NCBI RefSeq assembly: GCF_001276715.1
Contig: NZ_LIUQ01000022.1
Location: 1-64,000, forward strand
DNA length: 64,000 nt
DNA from: Planktothricoides sp. SR001
GTDB taxonomy: Bacteria > Cyanobacteriota > Cyanobacteriia > Cyanobacteriales > Laspinemataceae
Direction of reading: 5' to 3'
A model generated the notes under the pieces. It was not told the DNA's origin and did not search any database. It saw only the letters and a list, made by a program, of their open reading frames with translations. The translations under genes and the position numbers were made by a program. This document shows, in pieces, positions 28,820 to 36,836 of this stretch; position 1 is the stretch's first letter, and each line of letters begins with the position of its first letter.

Positions 28820-28864
28820 GTACTATGCCGATTATATAGGTACTGAACCCCCCATAGTACCTAT
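28816..28864. terminator. Inverted repeat after the Fic gene
   Basis: ATAGGTACTATG at 28816-28827 is the exact complement of 28853-28864, with a further ATAGGTACT copy in the loop. It overlaps the Fic stop codon and could form a hairpin. There is no T-run, so a terminator role is uncertain; it could instead be an operator or a recombination mark. Confidence 0.4.
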
Positions 28865-28923
28865 ATAAGAATTACTAATATATTGTTAGCGCCCGGTTTG
28901 GCAGCGATCGCCTTTGGAACAAA

Positions 28924-28970
28924 GAAACCCGGTTTCTGGTGATAACTGGTCTGGTATGCTGAATGTTGAT
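28924..28970. repeat. 47-bp direct repeat B, right copy
   Basis: The right-hand copy of the repeat at 27675-27721 (43 of 47 identical), ending 18 bp before the chlD start. It begins with the dispersed GAAACCCGGTTTCT motif. Confidence 0.85.
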
Positions 28971-28988
28971 TCAACATAACTACTAACC

Positions 28989-31055
28989 ATGTCTGCGATA
29001 TTGCCCCGCAACGCTACCGCGAACGCACCTAGCACTACAATCACCACGTTTCCCCTGGCAGCCGTTGTCGGTCAGGAAGCCATCAAACTAGCGCTATTAT
29101 TGGCAGCGGTGGATCCGGGTTTGGGAGGGGTGGCGATCGCTGGGCGGCGGGGAACCGCCAAATCCGTGATGGCCCGTGCTCTCCATGCCCTCCTGCCCCC
29201 CATAGAAGTGGTCAAAGGTTCTATTAGCAACTGCGACCCCGAACGCCCCCAAGAGTGGGACGATCGCCTCTTAATGGAATTGGGACTAAATGGCCAAAAT
29301 GGTCAGACTATCGGCGAAGTCCCCACCGCAGTCATTCCCAGCCCTTTCGTACAAATTCCCCTAGGCACCACCGAAGACCGGCTAATTGGTTCCGTAGACG
29401 TAGAACAGTCCGTAAAACTCGGTGACAGCGTATTTCAGCCCGGTTTACTTGCCCAAGCCCACCGAGGCGTCCTTTATGTAGATGAAATTAACCTGCTGGA
29501 TGACAACATCAGCAACTTACTCCTAACGGTACTCACCGAAGGTCGCAACCAAATTGAACGGGAGGGGATTAGTTTCCAGCATCCCTGCCGACCGATTTTT
29601 ATTGCCACCTACAACCCGGAGGAAGGGCCGTTAAGAGAACATTTGCTCGATCGCATTGCCATTAGCCTCTCTGCGGACGGGGTTTTGGGCATCGATCAAC
29701 GAGTCCAAGCCGTAGACCAAGCCTTGTCTTACAGTTCCTCCCCCCAAGACTTTCTCGAACAATATGCGGAAGATATCGAAAGTCTGAAAACCCAGATTAT
29801 TTTGGCGCGGGAATGGCTGAAAGATGTAGAAATTACCAAAGACCAGATTAGCTACCTGGTACAAGAAGCCCTACGGGGCGGGGTTCAAGGCCATCGCGCC
29901 GAACTTTTTGCCGTCCGAGTGGCCAAAGCTTCCGCCGCCCTGGAAGGTCGCACCACGGTGAACGCCGATGATTTACGCAATGCGGTGCAACTGGTAATTG
30001 TGCCTCGCGCCACAGTGATTCAGACGCCGCCCGAAGAACAACAGCCGCCACCGCCACCCCCACCGCCGCCACCGCCCCCAGAGGACAACTCCGACCAAGA
30101 CCAGGAAGAACCGGAAGACGAACCCCCGGAACAACAAGAGGAAGAAGAAGCCACCATCCCAGAGGAGTTTATTTTCGACCCGGAAGGGGTGATTATGGAT
30201 CCGGAAATCCTCTATTTTGCCCAACGCGCCCAACGGCAAGGGAAGTCTGGCAGCCGGACGGTAATTTTTTCCGACGATCGCGGACGGTATGTGAAGCCCA
30301 TGTTACCCAAAGGCAAGGTAATGCGGGTGGCGGTCGATGCGACTTTACGGGCGGCGGCGCCTTATCAGAAAGCCCGCCGAGAACGGCAACCCAACCGCAA
30401 GGTAATTGTGGAACGGGGAGATTTGCGATCGAAGCGTTTAGCCCGAAAAGCCGGTGCCCTGGTGGTGTTTGTGGTTGATGCGTCGGGTTCAATGGCCCTT
30501 AACCGGATGCAGTCCGCCAAAGGTGCGGTGATGCGGTTACTCACCGAAGCCTATCAAAACCGCGACCAAGTGTGCGTGATTCCCTTCCGAGGGGAACAAG
30601 CGGAGGTCTTATTGCCCCCCACTCGTTCCATTACTACGGCGCGGCGACGGTTAGAACGCTTGCCCTGTGGCGGCGGTTCCCCCCTAGCCCACGGGCTGAC
30701 TACAGCGGTACGGGTGGGACTCAATGCCATGCAGTCCGGGGATATTGGTCAGGTGGTAGTTGTGGCTATCACCGACGGTCGGGGGAATATTCCCTTATCC
30801 CGTTCCCTGGGTGAACCGGATATTGATGGGGAAAAGCCCAATATTAAGGAAGAATTGCTGGAAGTTTGCGGCAAAATTAGAATGTTAGGCATCCAGCTTT
30901 TAGTAATTGATACGGAGAATAAGTTTGTTTCCACCGGATTTGCCAAAGAAATGGCGAAAAATGCGGGCGGTACTTATTATCATTTACCCAAAGCGACGGA
31001 TCAGGCGATCGCGGCTATGGCCCAAAGTGCGATCGCGGATATCAAATCTCGGTAA
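28989..31055 (+). CDS. chlD: Magnesium chelatase subunit D
   Basis: A 688-residue protein. It combines an N-terminal AAA+ domain ([11 protein letters not shown] Walker A region, [13 protein letters not shown] Walker B) with a Pro-run and acidic linker (about 340-385) and a C-terminal von Willebrand A domain with the MIDAS motif [12 protein letters not shown]. With ChlI and ChlH it inserts Mg2+ into protoporphyrin IX, the first committed step of chlorophyll synthesis. Length and layout are normal for cyanobacterial ChlD. The ATG lies 18 bp after direct repeat B, so its upstream region has been remodelled by the Fic cassette. A CACAAAGACAC hairpin follows the stop. Confidence 0.96.
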   Translation: MSAILPRNATANAPSTTITTFPLAAVVGQEAIKLALLLAAVDPGLGGVAIAGRRGTAKSVMARALHALLPPIEVVKGSISNCDPERPQEWDDRLLMELGLNGQNGQTIGEVPTAVIPSPFVQIPLGTTEDRLIGSVDVEQSVKLGDSVFQPGLLAQAHRGVLYVDEINLLDDNISNLLLTVLTEGRNQIEREGISFQHPCRPIFIATYNPEEGPLREHLLDRIAISLSADGVLGIDQRVQAVDQALSYSSSPQDFLEQYAEDIESLKTQIILAREWLKDVEITKDQISYLVQEALRGGVQGHRAELFAVRVAKASAALEGRTTVNADDLRNAVQLVIVPRATVIQTPPEEQQPPPPPPPPPPPPEDNSDQDQEEPEDEPPEQQEEEEATIPEEFIFDPEGVIMDPEILYFAQRAQRQGKSGSRTVIFSDDRGRYVKPMLPKGKVMRVAVDATLRAAAPYQKARRERQPNRKVIVERGDLRSKRLARKAGALVVFVVDASGSMALNRMQSAKGAVMRLLTEAYQNRDQVCVIPFRGEQAEVLLPPTRSITTARRRLERLPCGGGSPLAHGLTTAVRVGLNAMQSGDIGQVVVVAITDGRGNIPLSRSLGEPDIDGEKPNIKEELLEVCGKIRMLGIQLLVIDTENKFVSTGFAKEMAKNAGGTYYHLPKATDQAIAAMAQSAIADIKSR

Positions 31056-31451
31056 TTAATTCGGGAAACTCACCACAAAGACACGAAGAACACAAAGTTA
31101 TCTCTTCTTTGTGGTCTTTGTGTCTTTGTGGTTTTAATATGCCCTGAAAATAACCATGAAAATTTAATTAGGCCATTCTCACGGCGGATTCCCGCCTTTA
31201 CCCCCGCGAAGGCCGCCATCGGCGGGAATGACAGTTTTTTTTGTAATTCATAACTATGAAAATTGCTATAACAATGAGCCTAGTTTTTTGACACAATGAC
31301 CCAAAAGAGCAAAATAAACCTAGTTAGCCATTAATTGAATGGTTATCTTTATATCCTTTGTGTTCTTTGTGTCTTTGTGGTTTTTTTAATCCGCCTTTGA
31401 TTAGGATTAAAAGTATCCTAAACTAAACAGAAAAACGGTCAATTTATTCTA
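31056..31451. other. Intergenic region with CACAAAGACAC repeats
   Basis: Two arms of ACCACAAAGACAC-type sequence at about 31073-31097 and 31107-31132 form a long imperfect hairpin just after chlD and could act as a terminator. A third copy is at 31354-31387. Between them lies a CGGCGGATTCCCGCC/GGCGGGAATGAC repeat (about 31180-31231) related to the 61.2-kb array. No gene is seen. Confidence 0.65.
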
Positions 31452-32180
31452 ATGAGTCAGATGACGAAACAGCAGTTGAAAACTCAAACAAGCGCGCTCG
31501 CTAAGACTAAAGCCAAAAGCGAGCGCCCATCCAGTCTGGTGCTCCTTTTCCCCATAGCTTTGTGTCTAGGCTTAATCGTCTATGCATGGCGCTGGTTAAT
31601 TGTATTTGGGGTTTTATCCGCCCTGGGAGGACTGTGGAAATATTATGAACAAAAACAGCAGGAACGCCAAGAGTGGTTAAATGTAATTTTCTATCAAACC
31701 TTACAAAAACATCAGGGTAAAATTACTACCTTAGATTTGGCGATCGCGGCGAATATTACGGGAGTGGAAGCCCAAGAATTTTTGCAACAAAGGGCGAAAG
31801 AATTTGGGGCAGAATTTGATATCACCGACGCTGGGGGAATTCTCTATTGTTTTACTTCGATTACTATGTCCCAGTCTCAGTCCCAAGCGGAAAACAATCA
31901 TTCTGGGAATAATGAATCGTGGGGATTTCGTGAAAGCGGATCGTTCCGCGAACCCCTTCAAAACACCCCCAAACAACTCCCTGCCCAAAGTTCCGCCTCC
32001 AGACTTTCACCCGTGAACCAATCCCAACTCGCGGAAAGGTTAGGAGTGCATAGTACCACCATCAGCAAAAACAAAACCAAACCAGATTTTATCTCCTGGA
32101 CTCGGAAAAAGGATCCCGCTGGAGTTGCCTGGACTTACTCCCCAGAAACCAAAGAGTTTTTTCCTCTAATGAGCAAATAA
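31452..32180 (+). CDS. Membrane protein with C-terminal helix-turn-helix
   Basis: A 242-residue protein of unknown function. A charged N-terminus is followed by two close hydrophobic helices (about 27-62, including LLFPIALCLGLIVYAW). A winged-helix-like part (about 70-135) comes next, then a Gln/Ser/Asn-rich linker and a C-terminal helix-turn-helix (QSQLAERLGVHSTTISKNK) ending with a WTRKKDPAGVAWTY block. It could be a membrane-tethered DNA-binding protein. It stands alone after chlD and before the Asp-rich protein gene, and no target is suggested by context. Confidence 0.65.
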   Translation: MSQMTKQQLKTQTSALAKTKAKSERPSSLVLLFPIALCLGLIVYAWRWLIVFGVLSALGGLWKYYEQKQQERQEWLNVIFYQTLQKHQGKITTLDLAIAANITGVEAQEFLQQRAKEFGAEFDITDAGGILYCFTSITMSQSQSQAENNHSGNNESWGFRESGSFREPLQNTPKQLPAQSSASRLSPVNQSQLAERLGVHSTTISKNKTKPDFISWTRKKDPAGVAWTYSPETKEFFPLMSK

Positions 32181-32370
32181 ACTATCAATCAAGCCGGTGG
32201 GCAAATGCCCACCGGAAAAGTATTTTCTAACGGTTAATTGGCCTCAACGCATCGCCTATATATTTCGATGTATTATCCTAAGTATTATCCTAATTGACTG
32301 GCAAAAAAAATCTGTGCTACATTCAGTCAGGGCAATTAATTGTTTCATTTCAGGAGATTTGATCATAAAA

Positions 32371-32856
32371 ATGTTTTCAGCAATACAAAAGTTATTTCCT
32401 CATCAAATCATTGGCACAGTTTTATTTGTGGCGGTACTGTTGGTGCTAAAAACTGAGGCTCCCGCGAATGCTGCTGCCGATCGCAATGGAATTGAAGCAA
32501 CTGGTCAAGTGGAAAATATCCAGGCTGAGGAAAATACTCAAGCCTATATTCCAACTCCAGGTAAACATCGGATTTCATTACCCATTCTCAGGGAAACCGA
32601 TCCGATCATGGCGCAAGATGACGCTGATGATGACGCGGGTGATGACGCTGACGCGGGTGATGACGCTGACGCGGGTGATGATGATGACGCTGATGATGAC
32701 GCTGACGCTGGTGATGACGCTGATGATGACGCTGACGCTGGTGATGACGCTGATGATGACGCTGACGCGGGTGATGACGCGGGTGATGACGCTGACGCGG
32801 GTGATGACGCGGGTGATGACGCTGACGCTGGTGATGATGATGAAACTGCGGAGTAG
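32371..32856 (+). CDS. Exported Asp-rich low-complexity protein
   Basis: A 161-residue protein. The start at 32371 was chosen over an in-frame ATG at 32197 because an AGGAG lies about 14 bases upstream and a clean signal peptide follows (FPHQIIGTVLFVAVLLVLK then PANAAAD, with cleavage expected near ANA-A). A linker of about 45 residues leads to a C-terminal tract of about 80 residues made almost only of Asp, Ala and Gly (DDADAGDD units). The tract is coded by tandem 6- and 18-bp units. The protein would be extremely acidic and outside the plasma membrane, so cation binding is a reasonable guess; no family was recognised. A strong terminator follows 78 bp later. Confidence 0.72.
   Translation: MFSAIQKLFPHQIIGTVLFVAVLLVLKTEAPANAAADRNGIEATGQVENIQAEENTQAYIPTPGKHRISLPILRETDPIMAQDDADDDAGDDADAGDDADAGDDDDADDDADAGDDADDDADAGDDADDDADAGDDAGDDADAGDDAGDDADAGDDDETAE
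32608..32844 (+). repeat. GATGACGCTGACGCGGGT-type coding tandem repeat
   Basis: About 237 bp of GATGAC-GCTGAC-GCGGGT units and shorter variants encode the Asp/Ala/Gly tract of the exported protein. Unit borders vary (GCTGAT, GCGGGT, GATGATGAT), as expected from slippage and unequal exchange that keep the frame. Confidence 0.9.
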
Positions 32857-32933
32857 TAGTTAGCTAAATCATCCTTTATACGATATATAGCGTTTTGACT
32901 GGAAATGTAAAATGCTTGGGGTGAGAACCTCAT

Positions 32934-32971
32934 CCAACCCTCCCGGCTCCAGCAGGGAGGGTTGGCTTTTT
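32934..32971 (+). terminator. Rho-independent terminator of the Asp-rich gene
   Basis: CCAACCCTCCC at 32934-32944 pairs perfectly with 32955-32965 (11-bp stem, 10-base loop) and is followed by CTTTTTCTT. Confidence 0.9.
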
Positions 32972-33017
32972 CTTGCGTATTTTTTTCAGGGTATGTATTA
33001 CTAGGGCGTGTGCTGTA

Positions 33018-33242
33018 ATACCAAATCCGGTTGTCAAAACCCGTTTATAAGGTCATCTGTCCCGAACCGCTGATGGCTGCCCCCCGCCTTCCCCCCCTAA
33101 GCGCACTTCCCGCAGACTTCGCGCCTTCGCGGGGGGAGGCTGCATGGGGGCAGGCTTCGCGGGGGTTTACTTCCTGCGGGAATCCACAAGCGTTTTAGGT
33201 GATGATCATAGTCAGTCTATCTATGACAACCGTATTTGGTAT
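33018..33242. mobile_element. MITE-like element with 19-bp terminal inverted repeats
   Basis: ATACCAAATCCGGTTGTCA at 33018-33036 is matched by the complement of 33224-33242 with one mismatch. The element is 225 bp and has no coding frame; its interior holds CTTCGCGGGGG-type repeats. The size, terminal inverted repeats and lack of a transposase fit a miniature inverted-repeat transposable element. A TA duplication at the ends is possible but cannot be proven here. Confidence 0.65.
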
Positions 33243-33342
33243 AAATAGTGAGTTTTATTTAAGTTTTATTTAATTTTGCAACAATCATCCATCCTTTATC
33301 TCACATAAGTTTAAAATTACTTGAGTGAGTTTTTAAAAATGC

Positions 33343-33391
33343 AAAAAGCCGGGGTTATGTTCACTTAAGTGAGCATAACCCCGGCTTTTTT
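33343..33391. terminator. Strong bidirectional hairpin terminator
   Basis: AAAAAGCCGGGGTTATG at 33343-33359 is the complement of the segment ending in CCCCGGCTTTTT at 33391, and the loop TTCACTTAAGTGAG is itself nearly palindromic. Runs of A on one side and T on the other allow function in both directions. It probably terminates the cyAbrB transcript from the right. Confidence 0.8.
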
Positions 33392-33560
33392 AGGTAATTC
33401 TGGTTTAGTTCAAAAGGTTGTACTTTGGCCCAAGAGATCCAAGAGATCGTGGGCCAACTAGACAACCATAAAGGAAAGAGAAAATGAGGATAAGCTTGAG
33501 TGGTGCCCATTTTTAAAGGCAATTTTAAAAATCCACAAAAAGTTTGCTTTCAGGGGCAAA

Positions 33561-33977
33561 CTAATCCTCATTATCATCCCCTTCGTCAAAATCTCCACCT
33601 AGTTTTTTATCTTCATCCACTTGGATTAAGTGAATATGCTTGTAGCCCAGTTTAATTTCAAACTCATCACCGGGCTTCAAGTTCATCGCGGCGGTATAGG
33701 TTGAGCCAATCACAATTTGACCATTCTTGTGAACGCTGACCCGATATGTGGGTTCACGCCCGCGACCATCTTTGGCTCCTTCTGGGTCTAAAGCAACGCC
33801 CTTCGCTCCTAAGACCGCATCATAAAAATCGGTCAGGTTGACGCGAGTTTGGCCGCCTTTTGTGGTGGTGTAGTAGCCGCAGCGCTTTGCTGTTTCACGC
33901 CGTGGTAAATGTGATAGTTCTTTTACTTTTTGAAGCAGTGCTTTACCCGTTAGGGGTTGAGTTGTAGTTTCAGTCAT
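33561..33977 (-). CDS. cyAbrB-family transcriptional regulator
   Basis: A 138-residue member of the cyanobacterial AbrB-like family. It has the conserved N-terminal LTGKALLQKVKELSHLPRRE and AKRCGYYT blocks, the basic KDGRGREPTYRVSVH segment and the C-terminal AbrB-type DNA-binding fold (GQIVIGSTYT...LKPGDEFEIKLGYKHIHL), ending in an acidic tail. These regulators act on carbon/nitrogen balance, hydrogenase and other genes. The NLTDFYDAVL block looks more like the cyAbrB2 branch than cyAbrB1, but that is a judgement by eye. It is monocistronic, with a terminator about 170 bp downstream. Confidence 0.92.
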   Translation of the reverse strand: MTETTTQPLTGKALLQKVKELSHLPRRETAKRCGYYTTTKGGQTRVNLTDFYDAVLGAKGVALDPEGAKDGRGREPTYRVSVHKNGQIVIGSTYTAAMNLKPGDEFEIKLGYKHIHLIQVDEDKKLGGDFDEGDDNED

Positions 33978-34783
33978 TGTCTTAGTGAAGTTACTTCACT
34001 CTATAGTAATGTAATTTGAGTCCGATATTCATTTTCGGCCTTGTAAAAAATATACCCTTAAATTTGTCAATTTGAACAAATTTTTTGAATATTTTTAGAT
34101 CGAAGGCTGACATGAGTTAATTTTATTGGTCTAAGGTCGGGGTATCTGCCTGACAAAAGTCCCTAAAATCAGCCCTTTTTGGCATATCTCCGTATAAAAG
34201 ACCCCAAATAGATTGATGGACATCTGCGGAAAGAAAGCCGATCGCCTATCCGGGGAAAAAGAAAATTTCTCCGGTCTGAGCATTGGAGAATGTCCGAGGA
34301 GGAAAATCTCACTGCTCAGAAAAGAACTGCGATCGCCAACGGAGGGGTTTTATTGCCGGGAAAATTGCCGGGAAAATTGCCGGGGAAAATTGCCGGGGAA
34401 AATTGCCGGGAAAAATTGCCGGGAAAAAATAGGCGGAATTGTTGCAGTCAGAATCCAACGGATCCGGGTCAAAATTTTCCGCCTCTCCCGTGGGCTTGGG
34501 AAAATTGCTGACGAATCGGCGGAAGAAATCTGTGTAATTATCTCCCTTCAAATTGGCTCAAGCCGGAATGATTATGGTTTACCTAGGATTTTTTGGGACT
34601 TTGCATAGAGGCGGACAATTTTCCGAACGATCGCCCAATATGCCCAAGATTATGCCCAATGTATAGATTAATCATGGGATATCTAGTTTGGGTGATTTAT
34701 GTTTGGCACTGAGGGGGTGAAAGACTGGGGTGAATACTGGTGAACGCTCGAAAAGTTAACCCCCAAAACCCAAGGGAAAGGAT
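33978..34783. other. Intergenic region without a convincing gene
   Basis: These 806 bases separate the divergently placed cyAbrB start and the lpxD stop. Open frames at 34213-34608 (131 codons) and elsewhere are largely translations of the GCCGGGAAAATT tandem repeat and match no recognised family. The cyAbrB promoter should lie just right of 33977. An unannotated small RNA cannot be excluded. Confidence 0.5.
34351..34430. repeat. ATTGCCGGGAAA tandem repeat
   Basis: Six consecutive units of ATTGCCGGG followed by three to five A residues, 12-14 bp each, running from 34351 to 34430 in non-coding DNA. Confidence 0.85.
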
Positions 34784-35833
34784 TTAGGTGCGATCGCTAA
34801 AGTGGCGTTTCAGTTGCTTAAAGGCTTGATAAATTTCCGGCAACCGATTGGAGATTGCCACAGTTTTCAGCCAAACTTTATTGGGAATTGCCGGATATCC
34901 TGAGACGATCGCCCCAGAGGGAACATCGCTATGAATTCCTGACTTGGCGGTAGCGATCGCCCCTGAGCCGATTGTGACTCGATTAGCCACACCAACTTGA
35001 CCCGCGAGGATAACATTATCTTCGATTTTAACTCCCCCGGCTAACCCAACATGAGCGGCCAAAGCACAGTTTTTGCCAATCTGACAACCGTGACCAACTT
35101 GGACTAAATTATCAATTTTTGTATTGGCACCGATCCGAGTTTGTCCGACAGCAGGACGGTCAATTGTACTATTACAACCCACCTCTACACCATCTTCTAA
35201 AATTGTGTGACCCGATTGTTCCATTTTGATCCAACCTGTTGGGGAAGGAACAAATCCAAATCCTTCGGCACCAATCACCGCCCCACTATGAATCACACAA
35301 TTTGAACCAATCGAAGAGCGTTCATGGATCGTGCAGTTGGCGTGCAAAATTGTGCGATCGCCAATGGATACCTGGGGATAAATTACCACATTGGGGTAAA
35401 TCTGTACCCCTTGTCCAATGGTGACTCCAGGGGCGATCGACACATTTGCACCAATATAAACATCTGCACCAATTTGGGCTGATGGATCGATCGCTGCGGT
35501 GGGATCAATTCCTGGTTTTGGTCGCCAAGGTTGATATAAAAGACTAATCACCTTAGCAAATAATAATCTAGGTTCTTCACTAGCAATCCAAGCCATTCCT
35601 CTGGCACTGGCTTGTGTTTGCAGTTCTGGAAGCATCGGCAATATTAAAGCACTCGCATCCGTGGTAGCAACAAAGGGAACAAATTTGTCACCTTCGATGT
35701 AACTAAATGTTCCATTTGTGGCATCATCAATGGGAGCCACTCCAGTAATTTCTGGATTGACAGCCGGATCATTCCTCAAGCTATTACAGTTGGCCGCATC
35801 GCCTAATTTTTGTAAAATTTCGTTAAATTTCAT
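34784..35833 (-). CDS. lpxD: UDP-3-O-(3-hydroxyacyl)glucosamine N-acyltransferase
   Basis: A 349-residue acyltransferase of lipid A synthesis. The N-terminal uridine-binding domain (about 1-105) is followed by a left-handed beta-helix built of hexapeptide repeats (IGADVYIGANVSIAPG and so on). The catalytic His lies in AAHVGLAGGVKI, and a C-terminal helical tail contains RLPEIYQAFKQLKRHF. It transfers a 3-hydroxyacyl chain from acyl carrier protein to the glucosamine 2-amine. It stands alone, away from lpxA, lpxC and fabZ. Many cyanobacteria carry two LpxD-like genes, so another copy may exist elsewhere. Confidence 0.93.
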   Translation of the reverse strand: MKFNEILQKLGDAANCNSLRNDPAVNPEITGVAPIDDATNGTFSYIEGDKFVPFVATTDASALILPMLPELQTQASARGMAWIASEEPRLLFAKVISLLYQPWRPKPGIDPTAAIDPSAQIGADVYIGANVSIAPGVTIGQGVQIYPNVVIYPQVSIGDRTILHANCTIHERSSIGSNCVIHSGAVIGAEGFGFVPSPTGWIKMEQSGHTILEDGVEVGCNSTIDRPAVGQTRIGANTKIDNLVQVGHGCQIGKNCALAAHVGLAGGVKIEDNVILAGQVGVANRVTIGSGAIATAKSGIHSDVPSGAIVSGYPAIPNKVWLKTVAISNRLPEIYQAFKQLKRHFSDRT

Positions 35834-36406
35834 TATCTAAGTCTTTTTTCATAGGATCCTTCGACCAAAAAAACCTCTAGATCCAGGAATTTGACCTAAA
35901 AATTCTGATTTTTTTCAGCAGAAGGGGGGCATGAGGTGGGCATCACAGAAACCAGCTTTCTCTAAGAAACCGGGTTTCTCGGGAAATTGGCAAAAAGTCA
36001 CCAATGGTCTTACTTGAAAAGAAAATAAGCCCTTGGTGGACGATCAGCAAGATGATGGCAGTCAATACTTACTTAAAATACCACTTTTATTAAAATAAGA
36101 AAAGATCGTTAAGATTTGACTCGGATAAATTTTCTGGGTTTACTCCCAGGGGATTGGGGTGATAGGCTGGGGGCTAACTCTTGTGGTGACACTATTAATA
36201 TATAGAGTCAGCAGCGATAAATTTTTTACTTCTATACAAGCCTGCGACTACGGTAGCAACCATTGAGGGGTTCTGGTTTCCATCCGCTCTCTCCTTTAGA
36301 GGGGTTCTGATTTCAATCCGATCCAACTTTTCCGGGGACTCTTGATGCAGAAACCCGGTTTCTTGAAGAAACCGGGTTTCTAGATCGGCAGGATTTGGCC
36401 TTTGAA
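35834..36406. other. Intergenic region with AAACCCGGTTTCT and GAGGGGTTCTG repeats
   Basis: No gene is seen. It contains an AAACCGGGTTTCT element near 35945-35979. Two 22-bp copies starting GAGGGGTTCTG lie at 36265-36286 and 36299-36320 (two mismatches). A perfect 16-bp inverted repeat at 36349-36364/36366-36381 made of two AAACCCGGTTTCT motifs may serve as terminator for the DUF1232 gene. Confidence 0.6.
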
Positions 36407-36727
36407 CTATTCTATGGGAGTGGTTTCCACATCGACGGTAGGATTGGTGGTGGGATTTTCTGATTCATGGACACCAGGAACTTTATTGTTCCCCAGGGGA
36501 CTCTGACGGGATTTAAAGTATTCGATCGCCATCTGGGATAGTTCAGAAATCAGTAAAGTCGCCAAGGCAATATCATCAATTTGTCCCACAATTGGCAGGA
36601 AATCGGGGGAAATGTCAAAGGGACTTAACAAATAAACTACGGTAGCTAGGACAACCCACCAACGGTATTTAGGATTGCGGACTGTGTTGCGATACCAATT
36701 GTAAAGAGACTGGATAGAAAAGCTCAT
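36407..36727 (-). CDS. DUF1232 (YkvA-like) membrane protein
   Basis: A 106-residue protein starting MSFSIQSLYNWYRNT. This start is supported by GAGG eight bases upstream; the frame itself opens earlier at 36772. The DUF1232 core is clear: RWWVVLATVVYLLSPFDISP then DFLPIVGQIDDIALAT, with one or two membrane helices. A polar C-terminal tail is rich in Asn/Thr/Pro. The family's function is not established. It lies 109 bp downstream of rlmD on the same strand and could share its transcript. Confidence 0.85.
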   Translation of the reverse strand: MSFSIQSLYNWYRNTVRNPKYRWWVVLATVVYLLSPFDISPDFLPIVGQIDDIALATLLISELSQMAIEYFKSRQSPLGNNKVPGVHESENPTTNPTVDVETTPIE

Positions 36728-36836
36728 CAGTATTACCTCGACTTTTTCTAATCGTGGCAAATTTTCCGCCAAGTTGTCAGGGGAGATATCCTCCCTAAAT
36801 TAGTCGGGAGAATGCTACTGGGGAGTTTCGGTAAAA

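Noticed and set aside
32544-32933. Ser/Pro/Ala-rich protein on the minus strand
   Set aside because: It is the antisense reading of the Asp-rich tract; the plus-strand gene has a ribosome binding site, signal peptide and terminator.
34213-34608. Protein of 131 residues
   Set aside because: Its centre is a translation of the ATTGCCGGGAAA tandem repeat, there is no ribosome binding site and no recognised family.
36265-36320. Two-copy CRISPR remnant
   Set aside because: The 22-bp repeats starting GAGGGGTTCTG are only 12 bp apart and have no further copies or cas genes.
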